52,631 nucleotides of DNA. Origin: an uncultured Synechococcus sp. (GTDB lineage: Bacteria > Cyanobacteriota > Cyanobacteriia > PCC-6307 > Cyanobiaceae). The stretch lies in contig CAJXSQ010000002.1 of NCBI GenBank assembly GCA_913061215.1, positions 1 through 52,631 on the forward strand, read 5' to 3'. Of this stretch, positions 9,098 through 20,110 are shown piece after piece. The translations under genes and the position numbers were made by a program. The notes beneath the pieces are model-generated. The model ran no database searches, had not been told where the DNA came from, and saw only the letters and a program-made list of their open reading frames with translations. The number at the start of each line of letters is the position of its first letter. The stretch's first letter is position 1.

Positions 9098-10279
9098 TTG
9101 TTGCCTGCTCCGCTCGCTGTGTTGTTGATCGCGGCCCTGATCTTCGGGCTGGCGTTGCTGTGGCTGGAGGCCCGCCATCGGCTGCGGCCGGCCTCACCGC
9201 TGCGGCTGAGCAGCGCCGGCTGGAAGGTGACACGCCAGAGCGATCACGCATGGCTCGTGAAGGGCACGCTCACCATCCGCAACCCCCACGGGCGCATGGA
9301 GGTGTTCGTGCCGGAGATCGAGCTGAAGCCCACCCTTCTCGGTCGCGGCGAGCTCTCGGGCCTTCAGATCCACACCGAACTGCAGCCGCAGCACCCGGAT
9401 GAGCAGGCCCGCGCCGACGGCTACTGGTTCGCCTACATCGTGAAGGGCCACAAGCAGACGCAGGCCCAGGCCCGCGTGCGGATCACGGCCCCCGAAGGCA
9501 CCGACCTCAAGGCCCTGCTCGACACGCTCTGGCTGGAGATCCTCTGGACCAACTACGGGCCGTTCGGCCGGCTGCAGCAGCGCGACGGCGTGCTGATCCC
9601 CCTTCGGCGCCCGGCTCCTGCCAGCCCCGCCAACGCCCGCTGGCGGGACGGCGATCGCTGCTCCGTGTTGCCGATCCGCACCCATCTGCTCGGCACGCTC
9701 GACGATCCGGCCGAGGTGCTGCGCCACTACGCCGGTGCCGTGCTGCAACCGGGCGATGTGCTCACCATCGGTGAGACCCCGCTGGCGGTGATGCAGGGCC
9801 GCTACAACCACCCCGCCAACCTGCAACCCTCCTCGCTGGCGCGGCTGCTCTGCCGCGTGTTCCACCCCACCAGCTCCCTGGCCACGGCCTGCGGCCTGCA
9901 GACCCTGATCGACAACGTGGGCCCGGCCCGGGTGCTCTGCGCCTGGCTGCTGGGCACAGCGCTCAAACTGGTGGGATCGAAGGGTTGGTTCTACCGGCTG
10001 GCGGGTGAACAGGCGCGGCTGATCGACGATGTGACCGGCACCACGCCGCCCTACGACCAGACGATCGTGCTGGGACCAGCCGACAGCCCCGCTGTGTGCC
10101 GCCAGCTCGCGGCCGAACTGGGCGTGGCCGTGGCGGTGGTGGATGTGAACGATCTCGGTCGGGTGAAGGTGCTGGCCTCCAGCCCCGGTTGCGACGAGGC
10201 GCTGCTGATGCGGGCCCTGCGGCCCAACCCGGCCGGCAACGCCAACGAGCGCACGCCGCTGGTGCTGGTGCGCCCATAA
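9098..10279 (+). CDS. F420-0:gamma-glutamyl ligase (CofE)-like protein
   Basis: DVLTIGETPLAVMQGRY and IDDVTGTTPPYDQTIVLGP; N-terminal TM; TTG start. Confidence 0.55.
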   Translation: MLPAPLAVLLIAALIFGLALLWLEARHRLRPASPLRLSSAGWKVTRQSDHAWLVKGTLTIRNPHGRMEVFVPEIELKPTLLGRGELSGLQIHTELQPQHPDEQARADGYWFAYIVKGHKQTQAQARVRITAPEGTDLKALLDTLWLEILWTNYGPFGRLQQRDGVLIPLRRPAPASPANARWRDGDRCSVLPIRTHLLGTLDDPAEVLRHYAGAVLQPGDVLTIGETPLAVMQGRYNHPANLQPSSLARLLCRVFHPTSSLATACGLQTLIDNVGPARVLCAWLLGTALKLVGSKGWFYRLAGEQARLIDDVTGTTPPYDQTIVLGPADSPAVCRQLAAELGVAVAVVDVNDLGRVKVLASSPGCDEALLMRALRPNPAGNANERTPLVLVRP

Positions 10280-10312
10280 CATTGGAGCAGGCCCACGTGA
10301 GGTTGAGCACCC

Positions 10313-11383
10313 GTGGTTCCAGCTCCGCGCTCAGGCCAGTCCTCCCCCCAGGCCCCCTCACCCCAGGCCCATTGCCTGCACGTGGTGCCCCTGCGCGGTT
10401 GGCACCTGCCGCTGCTGCAGGATCCCTGCTTTGCAGACCTGCTGCCACTGCTCCAGCGGGCGGTGCTGCTGCAGGGTCCGGAGTGGTTGCTCAACAGCAT
10501 CACGGCCCGCCCGGCCCTGGCGCCGGATGTGCTGCTGGCCTACCGGGATCCCCAGCAGCCCCTGGGGCTGGTGATCAGCCAGCGGCTCAACCGCAGCGGC
10601 AGCTGCTGGCAACTGCAGGAGCTGCGCAGCGCTGAAGCGAGCCTGGCCGCCGGTGAGGCGGGCCGCATGGCGATCGAATCAGCCCTGGTGCGCGAAGCGA
10701 TCCAACGCAGCCGCGGCGCCGCCAGCTGGATCGCCACCACCGCCAGCACCGACAACGACCGGCTTGCCCTGCTGCGTCAGCAGGGCTTTCAGCCCTTGCG
10801 CCGCGAAACCCTCTGGCGCTGGGAGCCCTTGCGCCCCACACCCCAGCGCCCCCTGCCGCGCGATCTGCAGCTGCGCCCCCTGAACCGCCGCACCGCTGCG
10901 GCGATGTGGCAGCTGGAGCAGGCCGCCCTGCCCGCCCAGCTGCGCCAGCTGCTCGATCGCCGCATCGACGACCTGCTCGATCAGAGCGAGCAGCCCAGCC
11001 TGATGCTGTTCGACAGCAACCGTCAGCAGGCTGTGGCCGGTGCCAGGCGGCTGCGGCCCGGCAGCCGCGGCCTGCCCGAGCTGGAGCTGAGCCTGCATCC
11101 CGGCTGGCAGCACCTGCTGGGGGAACCGCTGCAGCTGTTGCTGGAACGCAGTGCCGGCGACGCCGATGAGCTGCTGGTGCGCAGCGATGTGCTCGATGGC
11201 GAGCGCAGCCGCTGGTTGCAGAGCCTGGGCATGGCGCCGGAGGGGGAGGAGGTGGTGATGGCCCGCAGCGTGTGGCGGCGCCACAGCCCGCAGCAGAACC
11301 AGCAGGTGGCACGCCGGCTCGAGGCGGTGCTGGGACGGCTTCAGCCCGGCCAGCGCCCGATACCCACCCCCCTGGGGCGCTAG
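10313..11383 (+). CDS. GNAT-like N-acetyltransferase domain protein
   Basis: Tandem GNAT-like segments (LGLVISQRLN...NDRLALLRQQGFQPLRRETLWRWE); GTG start; directly abuts ruvX. Confidence 0.5.
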   Translation: MVPAPRSGQSSPQAPSPQAHCLHVVPLRGWHLPLLQDPCFADLLPLLQRAVLLQGPEWLLNSITARPALAPDVLLAYRDPQQPLGLVISQRLNRSGSCWQLQELRSAEASLAAGEAGRMAIESALVREAIQRSRGAASWIATTASTDNDRLALLRQQGFQPLRRETLWRWEPLRPTPQRPLPRDLQLRPLNRRTAAAMWQLEQAALPAQLRQLLDRRIDDLLDQSEQPSLMLFDSNRQQAVAGARRLRPGSRGLPELELSLHPGWQHLLGEPLQLLLERSAGDADELLVRSDVLDGERSRWLQSLGMAPEGEEVVMARSVWRRHSPQQNQQVARRLEAVLGRLQPGQRPIPTPLGR

Positions 11384-11863
11384 GTGGCCGCGCCGGCGCC
11401 ACGCTCTGTGCTGGCCCTCGATGTGGGCCGCCGGCGCATCGGCCTGGCGGGCTGCGATCCGCTGGGAATCACGGTGACGCCGCTTTCGGCCCTGCGGCGT
11501 GGGCGCTGGCCCAACGACCTCGAGCAGCTGCAGGCCCTGGTGCAGCGCCGGGGCTGCACGGCCCTGGTGGTGGGGCTGCCGCTCGATGCGGCGCAGCAAC
11601 CCACCGATCAGGCGGAGCACTGCCGCCGCTATGGCGAACGCCTGGCCCGCAGCCTGCAGCTGCCGCTGGCCCTGGTGAATGAACACACCAGCAGCTGGGC
11701 TGCCGGCGAGCGCCACGGACTGCATGGCGACCGCAGCGGTGCCCTCGACAGCGCGGCCGCGGCCCTGCTGCTGGAGCAGTGGTTGCAGGAGGGGCCGGAA
11801 CCGGCGCCGGTGGCGGCGCAGGCCACAGCCGTTGGCTCCGGGGGGGATGCCCAGGCATCCTGA
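11384..11863 (+). CDS. ruvX: RuvX/YqgF Holliday junction resolvase-like protein
   Basis: LALDVGRRRIGLAGCDPLGITVTPLSAL...ALVVGLPLDA; GTG start. Confidence 0.85.
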   Translation: MAAPAPRSVLALDVGRRRIGLAGCDPLGITVTPLSALRRGRWPNDLEQLQALVQRRGCTALVVGLPLDAAQQPTDQAEHCRRYGERLARSLQLPLALVNEHTSSWAAGERHGLHGDRSGALDSAAAALLLEQWLQEGPEPAPVAAQATAVGSGGDAQAS

Positions 11864-11882
11864 AGAGACCCAGGAACAATCC

Positions 11883-12452
11883 ATGAGCTCAGACGGTCCC
11901 AGCATGAACGGCGCGGGCGATGTGCCCACCGTGCTGGTGCGCGACGGCCAGGGCCGTCAGCTGCTCTGCTTCCTCGAGCAACTGATTCCGCTCGAGGGCA
12001 ACGACTACGCCCTGCTCACGCCGGTGGACACCCCGGTGTGCCTGGTGCGCATCAGCGAGGACGACGAGCAGGACGACGAGGTGATCGAGGAGCTCGATGG
12101 CGCCGAGCCGATCCTCTCGGTGGCTGATGTGGTGCTGCAGGAGCACGAGCTCACCCTGGTGCGCTCGGCCGTGACCCTCACCGTGAGCGGCGAGCTCGAA
12201 GAGCCCGATCCCGAGGAGCTCGATGAGGAACTGGCCGCCGAAGAGGAGGACGACGACAGCGATCTCTACGAGATGCTGATCCAGTTCCGGGCTGAGGGTC
12301 AGGAATACGGCCTGTTCATCCCGCTGGATCCCTTCTTCGTGGTGGCCCGCATGCAGAACGGCGAGGGCATCCTGGTGGAGGGTGAGGAGTTCGAGCGGGT
12401 GCAGCCCCGCATCGAAGCCGAACTCGACGAGCGCGAACTGGGCGAGAGCTGA
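11883..12452 (+). CDS. DUF3727 protein with acidic linker
   Basis: VLVRDGQGRQLLCFLEQLIPLEGNDYALLTPVDTPVCLVR...; Asp/Glu-rich middle segment. Confidence 0.65.
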   Translation: MSSDGPSMNGAGDVPTVLVRDGQGRQLLCFLEQLIPLEGNDYALLTPVDTPVCLVRISEDDEQDDEVIEELDGAEPILSVADVVLQEHELTLVRSAVTLTVSGELEEPDPEELDEELAAEEEDDDSDLYEMLIQFRAEGQEYGLFIPLDPFFVVARMQNGEGILVEGEEFERVQPRIEAELDERELGES

Positions 12453-12477
12453 TCGCCCCGCCCCACAGCCACGCACC

Positions 12478-12999
12478 GTGAAGCGCCTCTCCCTCCCCGA
12501 ACTGCTCCAGCCCAACCTGGTGGCCCCCGGCACCCTGGCGGAACTGCCGCTGCATCAGCTCCTGGCCCAGGGCATCCGCGCCCTGGTGCTGGATGTGGAT
12601 CGCACGCTGCTGCCCCGCCGCGGCACCGAGCTGCCCGAACCGATGGAGGCCTGGCTGCGGCGGGCCCAGCAGACCCTGCCGCTGCATCTGTTCAGCAACA
12701 ACCCCTCCCGCAGCCGCATCGGCGGCGTGGCCGAGCGGTTGGGAGTGGCCTTCACCACCAGCGCCGGCAAACCGCGACGGGGACCGCTGCGGCGGGTGAT
12801 CGAACAGCTCGATCTCCCCCACGGCCAGGTGGCGATCGTGGGGGATCGGGTGTTCACCGATGTGCTGGCCGGCAACCGGCTCGGGCTCTACACCGTGCTC
12901 GTGAAACCGGTGGACCCTCAGGGCCAACCCTGCCAGCACGACCACTGGCAGCGGCTGGAGGTGCGGCTGGCGCGACTGGCGGGCGCCTCCCTCGGCTGA
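12478..12999 (+). CDS. YqeG-family HAD IIIA-type phosphatase
   Basis: GIRALVLDVDRTLLPRRG...LFSNNPSRSRIGGVAERLG...AGKPRRGPLRR...AIVGDRVFTDVLAGNRLGLYTVLV. Confidence 0.85.
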   Translation: MKRLSLPELLQPNLVAPGTLAELPLHQLLAQGIRALVLDVDRTLLPRRGTELPEPMEAWLRRAQQTLPLHLFSNNPSRSRIGGVAERLGVAFTTSAGKPRRGPLRRVIEQLDLPHGQVAIVGDRVFTDVLAGNRLGLYTVLVKPVDPQGQPCQHDHWQRLEVRLARLAGASLG

Positions 13000-13006
13000 G
13001 GTGACG

Positions 13007-14086
13007 ATGCGACGGGTGATCAAGGTGGGCACCAGCGTGCTGCGCGGTGCCGGCGGGCGCGACACGGAACAGGTGATCGCCGACCTGGCAGCAAGCCTCT
13101 GCAGCCTCTGGCAGCGGCAGGAGCCGGTGGTGCTCGTCACCAGCGGTGCCGTGGGGCTGGGCTGCACAGCCCTGGGGCAGAGCCGGCGTCCGAGCGAACT
13201 GGAGGGCCTGCAGGCCGCCGCTGCTGTGGGCCAGGGCCGGCTGATGACCCTCTACGACCAGGCCTTCGCCCGCCATCACCGCTGCGTGGCCCAGGTGCTG
13301 CTCACCCGCGGCGACCTGGCCTCCCGCCGCCGCTACCAGAACGCCTGCCGCACGCTCGAACAGCTGCTGGCCTGGGGGGTGACACCGATCATCAACGAAA
13401 ACGACACCCTCGCCACCGACGAACTGCGCTTCGGCGACAACGACACCCTCTCCGCCCTGGTGGCCGTGGCGGTGCAGGCCGATGAACTGGTGCTGCTCAC
13501 CGACATCGACAGCCTCTACTCCGGCGACCCGCGCAGCGACGCCGATGCCCGCCCGATCGCCGAGGTGAACAACCTGGCCGAGCTGGAGGCACTCAGCGGC
13601 GTGGCCAAGGGCGGCGGCCGCTGGGGCACCGGCGGCATGACCACCAAGCTCTCCGCCGCCCGCATCGCCACCGCCAGCGGCATCCAGGTGCGTCTGGCGG
13701 ACGGCCGCGATCCCGCCGTGCTCAACGCGGTGCTGCAGGGCGAACAGCGCGGCACCCTGTTCCGCCCCAGCGACACCCCCCTGAGCAACCGCAAGGGCTG
13801 GCTGGCCCATGCGCTGCTGCCCAAGGGCAGCCTCACGGTGGATGCCGGAGCGGAGCGGGCGCTGCTGGAGCAGGGGGCCTCGCTGCTGGCGGTGGGTGTG
13901 CAGGCGGTGGAAGGGAACTTCGGCCGGCGTGAGGCGGTGCGGGTGATCAGCCTCGATGGCCGGGAACTGGCGCGTGGCCTGAGCGCGATGAACAGCGAAG
14001 AGCTGCTGCAGTGCAAGGGGCAGCGCGGCCTGGTGGTGCACCGCGACCACCTCGTGCTCACAGACTCGATGCTCAGCGGCGGCTGA
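13007..14086 (+). CDS. proB: Glutamate 5-kinase with C-terminal PUA domain
   Basis: [11 protein letters not shown]...[10 protein letters not shown]...[29 protein letters not shown]-type motifs; GTG at 13001 also possible. Confidence 0.95.
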   Translation: MRRVIKVGTSVLRGAGGRDTEQVIADLAASLCSLWQRQEPVVLVTSGAVGLGCTALGQSRRPSELEGLQAAAAVGQGRLMTLYDQAFARHHRCVAQVLLTRGDLASRRRYQNACRTLEQLLAWGVTPIINENDTLATDELRFGDNDTLSALVAVAVQADELVLLTDIDSLYSGDPRSDADARPIAEVNNLAELEALSGVAKGGGRWGTGGMTTKLSAARIATASGIQVRLADGRDPAVLNAVLQGEQRGTLFRPSDTPLSNRKGWLAHALLPKGSLTVDAGAERALLEQGASLLAVGVQAVEGNFGRREAVRVISLDGRELARGLSAMNSEELLQCKGQRGLVVHRDHLVLTDSMLSGG

Positions 14087-14140
14087 GCCACGGCAAAGGA
14101 TCACTGGGGCATCCGGGGCCGGGACAGAGCCGCACAGAAC

Positions 14141-14180
14141 TGTCCATAGCCGGATATCCAGGGATATCCGGCTATGGACA
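14141..14180. repeat. Perfect inverted repeat, 19-bp arms with 2-nt centre
   Basis: TGTCCATAGCCGGATATCC-ag-GGATATCCGGCTATGGACA read directly between proB and lpxD. Confidence 0.97.
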
Positions 14181-14274
14181 CACCGCCGCAACGACCCAAC
14201 CAGCGGCGGACACCTGGGATCTGCCGCATGATCCACCTACGATCCGCGCGACCACCCCGGTTTTCGCGGCCCCC

Positions 14275-15342
14275 ATGCGCTTCAGCCAGTTGCTCAGCCA
14301 CCTGAGCGAGGTGCAGGCCGCCGGTGGGCCCCAGGGCCTGAGCCACAGCCTCGCTGAGGATCCCGCACTCCAGGGAGCCGCCGCCCTCGATCAATCGGGC
14401 CCCGCTGAGCTGAGCTTCCTGGAGCCCGGCAATGCCCTGGCGGCGGCCCTGGCCGCCAGCGGCGCCAGCGCCGTGCTCCTGCCGGCCCGGGGCGATGAAG
14501 CCGAAGCCCTGCAGCAGCAGGCCAGCGAACGGGGCCAGGCCTGGATCGCGCTGCAGGATCCGCGCCTGGCCTTCGCCGAAGCGCTCGATGCCCTCTACCC
14601 CCGCCAGCCCAAACCTCCGGGCATCCATGCCACAGCCGTGGTGGACCCCGAAGCAGTGGTGGGCATGGGCAGCCATGTGGGCCCCCATGCCGTGATCGGC
14701 GCCCGGGTGCAGATCGGTGCGAGCTGCACGATCCACCCGAACGTGGTGATCTACGACGACGTGCAGATCGGCGAGGGCTGCGAGCTGCATGCCGGTGCGG
14801 TGTTGCACCCCGGCTCCCGCCTCGGCCGCGGCTGCGTGGTGCACTCCACGGCCGTGATCGGCAGCGAAGGCTTCGGCTTCGTGCCCACGGCGCAGGGCTG
14901 GCGCAAGATGCCGCAGACCGGCCTGGTGGTGCTGGAGGACGGCGTTGAGGTGGGCTGCGGCAGCACCATCGATCGCCCCTCGGTGGGCGAAACCCGCATC
15001 GGTGCCGGCACCAAGATCGACAACCTGGTGCACATCGGCCACGGGGTGACCACGGGCCAGGGTTGCGCGCTGGCGGCCCAGGTGGGCATCGCCGGCGGCG
15101 CCCGCCTGGGCAATGGCGTGATCCTGGCGGGGCAGGTGGGCCTGGCCAACAAGGCGGTGATGGGCGATCGCGCAATCGCCTCGTCCAAGTCGGGCATCCA
15201 TGGCGAGGTGGCCGCCGGCGAGGTGGTGAGCGGCTACCCGGCCATCCCCAACCGCCTCTGGTTGCGCTGTTCCGCTGCCTTCAACAAGCTGCCTGAGCTG
15301 GCCAGGGCGATCCGCCAGCTGGAGAAGAGCCGCACCCCCTGA
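14275..15342 (+). CDS. lpxD: UDP-3-O-acylglucosamine N-acyltransferase
   Basis: Hexapeptide-repeat left-handed beta-helix ([25 protein letters not shown]...[10 protein letters not shown]...DNLVHIGHG). Confidence 0.92.
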   Translation: MRFSQLLSHLSEVQAAGGPQGLSHSLAEDPALQGAAALDQSGPAELSFLEPGNALAAALAASGASAVLLPARGDEAEALQQQASERGQAWIALQDPRLAFAEALDALYPRQPKPPGIHATAVVDPEAVVGMGSHVGPHAVIGARVQIGASCTIHPNVVIYDDVQIGEGCELHAGAVLHPGSRLGRGCVVHSTAVIGSEGFGFVPTAQGWRKMPQTGLVVLEDGVEVGCGSTIDRPSVGETRIGAGTKIDNLVHIGHGVTTGQGCALAAQVGIAGGARLGNGVILAGQVGLANKAVMGDRAIASSKSGIHGEVAAGEVVSGYPAIPNRLWLRCSAAFNKLPELARAIRQLEKSRTP

Positions 15343-15390
15343 GGCCGCTGCACACCGGCGCGTAGCCTCGCGCCCAGCACCAGCGCCGCC

Positions 15391-16476
15391 ATGACCACCA
15401 GCTACCGGATCACCCTGCTCCCCGGCGATGGCATCGGCCCGGAGATCACAGCGGTGGCACGGCAGCTGCTGGATGCCGTGAGCGGGAGGCACGGCTTCGA
15501 GCTCGTCTACGACGAGCAGCCGATGGGCGGTGCCGCCATCGATGCCACCGGTGAGCCGTTGCCCGCCAGCACGCTGGAAGCCTGCAAGGCCGCCGATGCC
15601 GTGCTGCTGGCCGCCATCGGTTCACCCCAATACGACACGCTGCCGCGGGAGAAGCGCCCGGAGACCGGCCTGCTGGGCCTGCGGGCCGGCATGGGGCTGT
15701 TCGCCAACCTGCGGCCGGTGAAGATCATCCCCGCCCTGATCGATGCCTCCACCCTCAAGCGCGAGGTGATCGAAGGGGTGGATCTGATGGTGGTGCGCGA
15801 ACTCACCGGCGGCGTGTATTTCGGAACACCCAAGGGCCGGGTGGAGGCCGAGGGCCGGGTGCGCGGCTTCAACACCATGGCCTACTTCGACGACGAGATC
15901 GACCGCATCGCCAGGGTGGGCTTCGATCTGGCCCAGCAGCGCAGCGGCCGGCTCTGCAGCGTGGACAAGGCCAACGTGCTCGATGTGAGCCAGCTGTGGC
16001 GCGACCGGGTGGAAGCCCTGCATGCAGCCAGCTACAGCGGCGTGGAACTGAGCCACATGTATGTGGACAACGCCGCCATGCAGCTGGTGCGCAACCCCCG
16101 CCAGTTCGACGTGCTGCTCACCAGCAACCTCTTCGGCGACATCCTCAGCGATGAGGCCGCCATGCTCAGCGGCTCGATCGGCATGCTGCCCTCCGCTTCC
16201 CTCGGCGAGAGCGGCCCCGGCCTGTTCGAACCGATCCACGGTTCCGCCCCCGACATCGCCCGCCAGGACAAGGCCAACCCCATGGCGATGGTGCTCAGTG
16301 CCGCGATGATGCTGCGGGTGGGCCTGAAGCAGGACGCCGCTGCGGCCGATCTGGAAGCCTGTGTGGACCGGGTGCTCGCCGCCGGATACCGCACCGGCGA
16401 TCTGATGGCCGAAGGCTGCACCCAGCTGGGCTGCAAGGCCATGGGCGACCAACTGCTGGCCGCTCTGGAGGCCTGA
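15391..16476 (+). CDS. leuB: 3-isopropylmalate dehydrogenase
   Basis: [11 protein letters not shown]...NLRPVKIIP...[11 protein letters not shown]...[29 protein letters not shown]. Confidence 0.96.
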   Translation: MTTSYRITLLPGDGIGPEITAVARQLLDAVSGRHGFELVYDEQPMGGAAIDATGEPLPASTLEACKAADAVLLAAIGSPQYDTLPREKRPETGLLGLRAGMGLFANLRPVKIIPALIDASTLKREVIEGVDLMVVRELTGGVYFGTPKGRVEAEGRVRGFNTMAYFDDEIDRIARVGFDLAQQRSGRLCSVDKANVLDVSQLWRDRVEALHAASYSGVELSHMYVDNAAMQLVRNPRQFDVLLTSNLFGDILSDEAAMLSGSIGMLPSASLGESGPGLFEPIHGSAPDIARQDKANPMAMVLSAAMMLRVGLKQDAAAADLEACVDRVLAAGYRTGDLMAEGCTQLGCKAMGDQLLAALEA

Positions 16477-16543
16477 GCATCAGCGATCTGGGGAGCCGGC
16501 ACCACGACCTGCCAAACTCGCCGCAGTTCTGCTGATCTCGCGC

Positions 16544-17446
16544 ATGTCGAAGCGTCACCCGGTCGTGTCGGTCACCGGTTCCTCCGGCGCGGGAACCAGC
16601 ACCGTGAAGCGCGCCTTCGAGCACATCTTCAAGCGCGAAGGCATCACCCCGGCCGTGGTGGAGGGCGACAGCTACCACCGCTACGAGCGTGGCCCGATGA
16701 AGGAGGCCATGGCCGCCGCCCTGGCCAAGGGCGAGAACTTCAGCCACTTCGGCCCTGAGGCCAACCTGTTCGACAAGCTCGAGCAGCTGTTCCGCAGCTA
16801 CGGCGAGACCGGCACCGGCGAGAAGCGCTACTACCTGCACTCCGTGGAGGAGGCCGCCGAGCACAACGCCCGCCTCGGCACCAACCTCGAGCCCGGCCAG
16901 TTCACCCCCTGGGAACCCATCCCCGCTGGCACCGACCTGCTCTTCTACGAAGGCCTGCACGGCGGCGTGAAGGGTGACGGCTACGACGTGGCCGGCCTGG
17001 CCGACCTGCTGGTGGGCGTGGTGCCGATCGTGAACCTGGAGTGGATCCAGAAGATCGCCCGCGACAACAAGGAGCGCGGCTACTCGGCTGAGGCCACCGT
17101 GGACACGATCCTGCGCCGCATGCCGGATTACATCAACCACATCTGCCCGCAGTTCAGCCAGACGGACATCAACTTCCAGCGTGTCCCCACCGTGGACACC
17201 TCGAACCCGTTCATGATCCGCGACATCCCCACCCCGGATGAATCGTTTGTGATCATTCACTTCCGCAAGGGTGCCCGCGAGAAGTGGGGGATCGACTTCA
17301 CCTACCTGCTCGACATGATCCACGATTCGTTCATGTCCAGCCCCACCTCGATCGTGGTGAACGGCGGCAAGATGGGCTTCGCCATGGAGCTGATCCTCAC
17401 ACCGATCATTCACCGCATGATCGAGGAGAAGAAGACGCTGGCCTGA
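16544..17446 (+). CDS. prk: Phosphoribulokinase, class I (PrkB/proteobacterial-like)
   Basis: MSKRHPVVSVTGSSGAGTSTVKRAF; VEGDSYHRYERG; FYEGLHGGV; LLVGVVPIVNLEWIQKI. Confidence 0.95.
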   Translation: MSKRHPVVSVTGSSGAGTSTVKRAFEHIFKREGITPAVVEGDSYHRYERGPMKEAMAAALAKGENFSHFGPEANLFDKLEQLFRSYGETGTGEKRYYLHSVEEAAEHNARLGTNLEPGQFTPWEPIPAGTDLLFYEGLHGGVKGDGYDVAGLADLLVGVVPIVNLEWIQKIARDNKERGYSAEATVDTILRRMPDYINHICPQFSQTDINFQRVPTVDTSNPFMIRDIPTPDESFVIIHFRKGAREKWGIDFTYLLDMIHDSFMSSPTSIVVNGGKMGFAMELILTPIIHRMIEEKKTLA

Positions 17447-17582
17447 GCCTGCGCTGCAACTAGGCTGGGGCGCAGCTGGCGGACATGGTCCTCCCATCTC
17501 GGTTGCACCTCAGCCCGATCGCACCGGGACGCCCCGGCGCCTCAACCCACCGGCCTCCCCATCCTTTGAGATCCGGGGGGCG

Positions 17583-17864
17583 GTGGGTTCTCCTGTACAG
17601 GGCTCAACGCCGCAACCACGCTGGGATCGGATCAACAGCGCTGAGGTGATCGCCCAGGCCCGCAGGATCTACTTCACGTATCTGGAGCGCACCGGATTGG
17701 CGCACGATCCGCTCGGCATCGTGATCAGCCAGCCGCACACCGGCCAGGGCCGGGTGGTGTTCGAGCTGCCGGTGCTGCTCCCCGATGAGCAGTTCATTCC
17801 CCTGGAGCTGGTGCGGGGCCGCCCCGGCCGCAGCCGCTCCTCCCGATCGCCCTATCGCGGCTGA
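17583..17864 (+). CDS. Small protein of unknown function (93 aa)
   Basis: ORF with internally coherent RINSAEVIAQARRIYFTYLERTGLAHDPLGIVISQPHTGQGRVVFELPVLLPDEQFIPLELV; GTG start; abuts prepilin peptidase. Confidence 0.55.
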   Translation: MGSPVQGSTPQPRWDRINSAEVIAQARRIYFTYLERTGLAHDPLGIVISQPHTGQGRVVFELPVLLPDEQFIPLELVRGRPGRSRSSRSPYRG

Positions 17865-18724
17865 TGCTGGATCCGCTCTCCCCTGTCCTCGCCCTCTGGT
17901 CGGCCCTGCTGGGGGCCTGCGTGGGCAGTTTCCTCAATGTGGTGGCCTGGCGCCTGCCACGCCAGGAATCGGTGGTGCACCCGCGCAGCCACTGTCCCCG
18001 CTGCGGATCCAGGCTGGCCTGGTTCGAGAACATCCCGCTGCTCAGCTGGCTGCTGCTGCGGGCGCGCTGCCGCCACTGCGGAGCGGGCATCAGCGGGCGC
18101 TATCCGGCCGTGGAGCTGCTCTGCTCGGGACTGTTTGTGGCGGCGGCGGCCGCGATACCCGCCATCACGGCAACGGGCTCGAGCCTGCCCGGGGCGCCGG
18201 CGCTGCTGGTGCTGATCGGCGGCTGGCTGCTGATCGCCCTGCTGCTGCCGATGGTGCTGATCGATCTGGATCAGCTCTGGCTGCCGGAACCCCTCTGCCG
18301 CTGGGGCGTGCTGCTGGGCCTGCTGATCAGCGCCATCGCTGGCTTCAGCCAGGGCGACGCGCCGGGGCGCAGCCTGCTGCTCTGGCACCTGCTGGCGGCC
18401 AGCGCCGGGCTGCTGGGATTCGAAGCCACCAGTGCCCTGGCACAGAAGCTGCTGGGCAAACCGGCCCTCGGCCTGGGCGACGCCAAACTCGCCGCGCTGC
18501 TGGGGGCCTGGCTCGGCCTCACCGGCCTCGGCCTCAGTGTGGTGCTGGCCGTGTTCTCCGGAGCCCTGTTCGGCCTGCTGGGCCTGATCAGCGGCCGCCT
18601 GCGCCGCGGCCAACCCTTTCCCTTCGGCCCGTTTCTGGCCGGCGGCGGCCTGGCCGTGTGGTGCCTCGGCAATCCCTTCTGGCTGCAACGCCTCAGCCAG
18701 TGGCTGGGATGGAGCGCCCTTTAA
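17864..18724 (+). CDS. pilD: Prepilin peptidase / leader peptidase (A24 family)
   Basis: GACVGSFLNVVAWRLP; CPRCGSRLAWFENIPLLSWL; CRHCGAGISGRYPAVELL; GLGDAKLAALLGAWLG. Confidence 0.9.
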   Translation: MLDPLSPVLALWSALLGACVGSFLNVVAWRLPRQESVVHPRSHCPRCGSRLAWFENIPLLSWLLLRARCRHCGAGISGRYPAVELLCSGLFVAAAAAIPAITATGSSLPGAPALLVLIGGWLLIALLLPMVLIDLDQLWLPEPLCRWGVLLGLLISAIAGFSQGDAPGRSLLLWHLLAASAGLLGFEATSALAQKLLGKPALGLGDAKLAALLGAWLGLTGLGLSVVLAVFSGALFGLLGLISGRLRRGQPFPFGPFLAGGGLAVWCLGNPFWLQRLSQWLGWSAL

Positions 18725-18759
18725 TGGTCTGACCTGCATCCGCGGACACCGCTGCCTCG

Positions 18760-19631
<872 letters not shown>

Positions 19632-19635
<4 letters not shown>

Positions 19636-20093
19636 ACGGTGGCGGCATGAGCAGCGCACACGGGATCCGCAGCCTGCTGAGCCGGGGCCTGGCCGCCCTG
19701 CTGGCCGCCCTGCTGCTGGCACTACCGGCTTCGCCCGTCTGGGCCGGCCCTGTGGATTGGCAGGAGGTGGCCGCCACCAGCGAGGGACGCCAGTGGTGGG
19801 ATGCGGGCAGCCTGCGGGTGAACCGCAACGGCAACCTCACGGTGCTGAGCCGCTTCCAGCCCGCGCCGCCGGACGACCAGGCCCGCAATCCGGATGGCAG
19901 CGAAGCGCGCCCGCCCGCCAGCGACCTCTACGTGATGGAGATCGATTGCGGCCAGAGCCTCTACCGCGACACCTCGATCAACGGCATTCCCCAGTGGGGC
20001 AGCAGCTGGCAGGCCGCCGGCGGCGATGACCTGATCAGCTCCACGATCAACGCCGTGTGCGCAGCCGGGAACAGCCTGCTGGCAGGCTTCTGA
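19632..20093 (+). CDS. Conserved secreted protein of unknown function
   Basis: Signal peptide ([16 protein letters not shown]) then [35 protein letters not shown]. Confidence 0.6.
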
Positions 20094-20110
20094 AGCCTTC
20101 CCGCGCCGCC

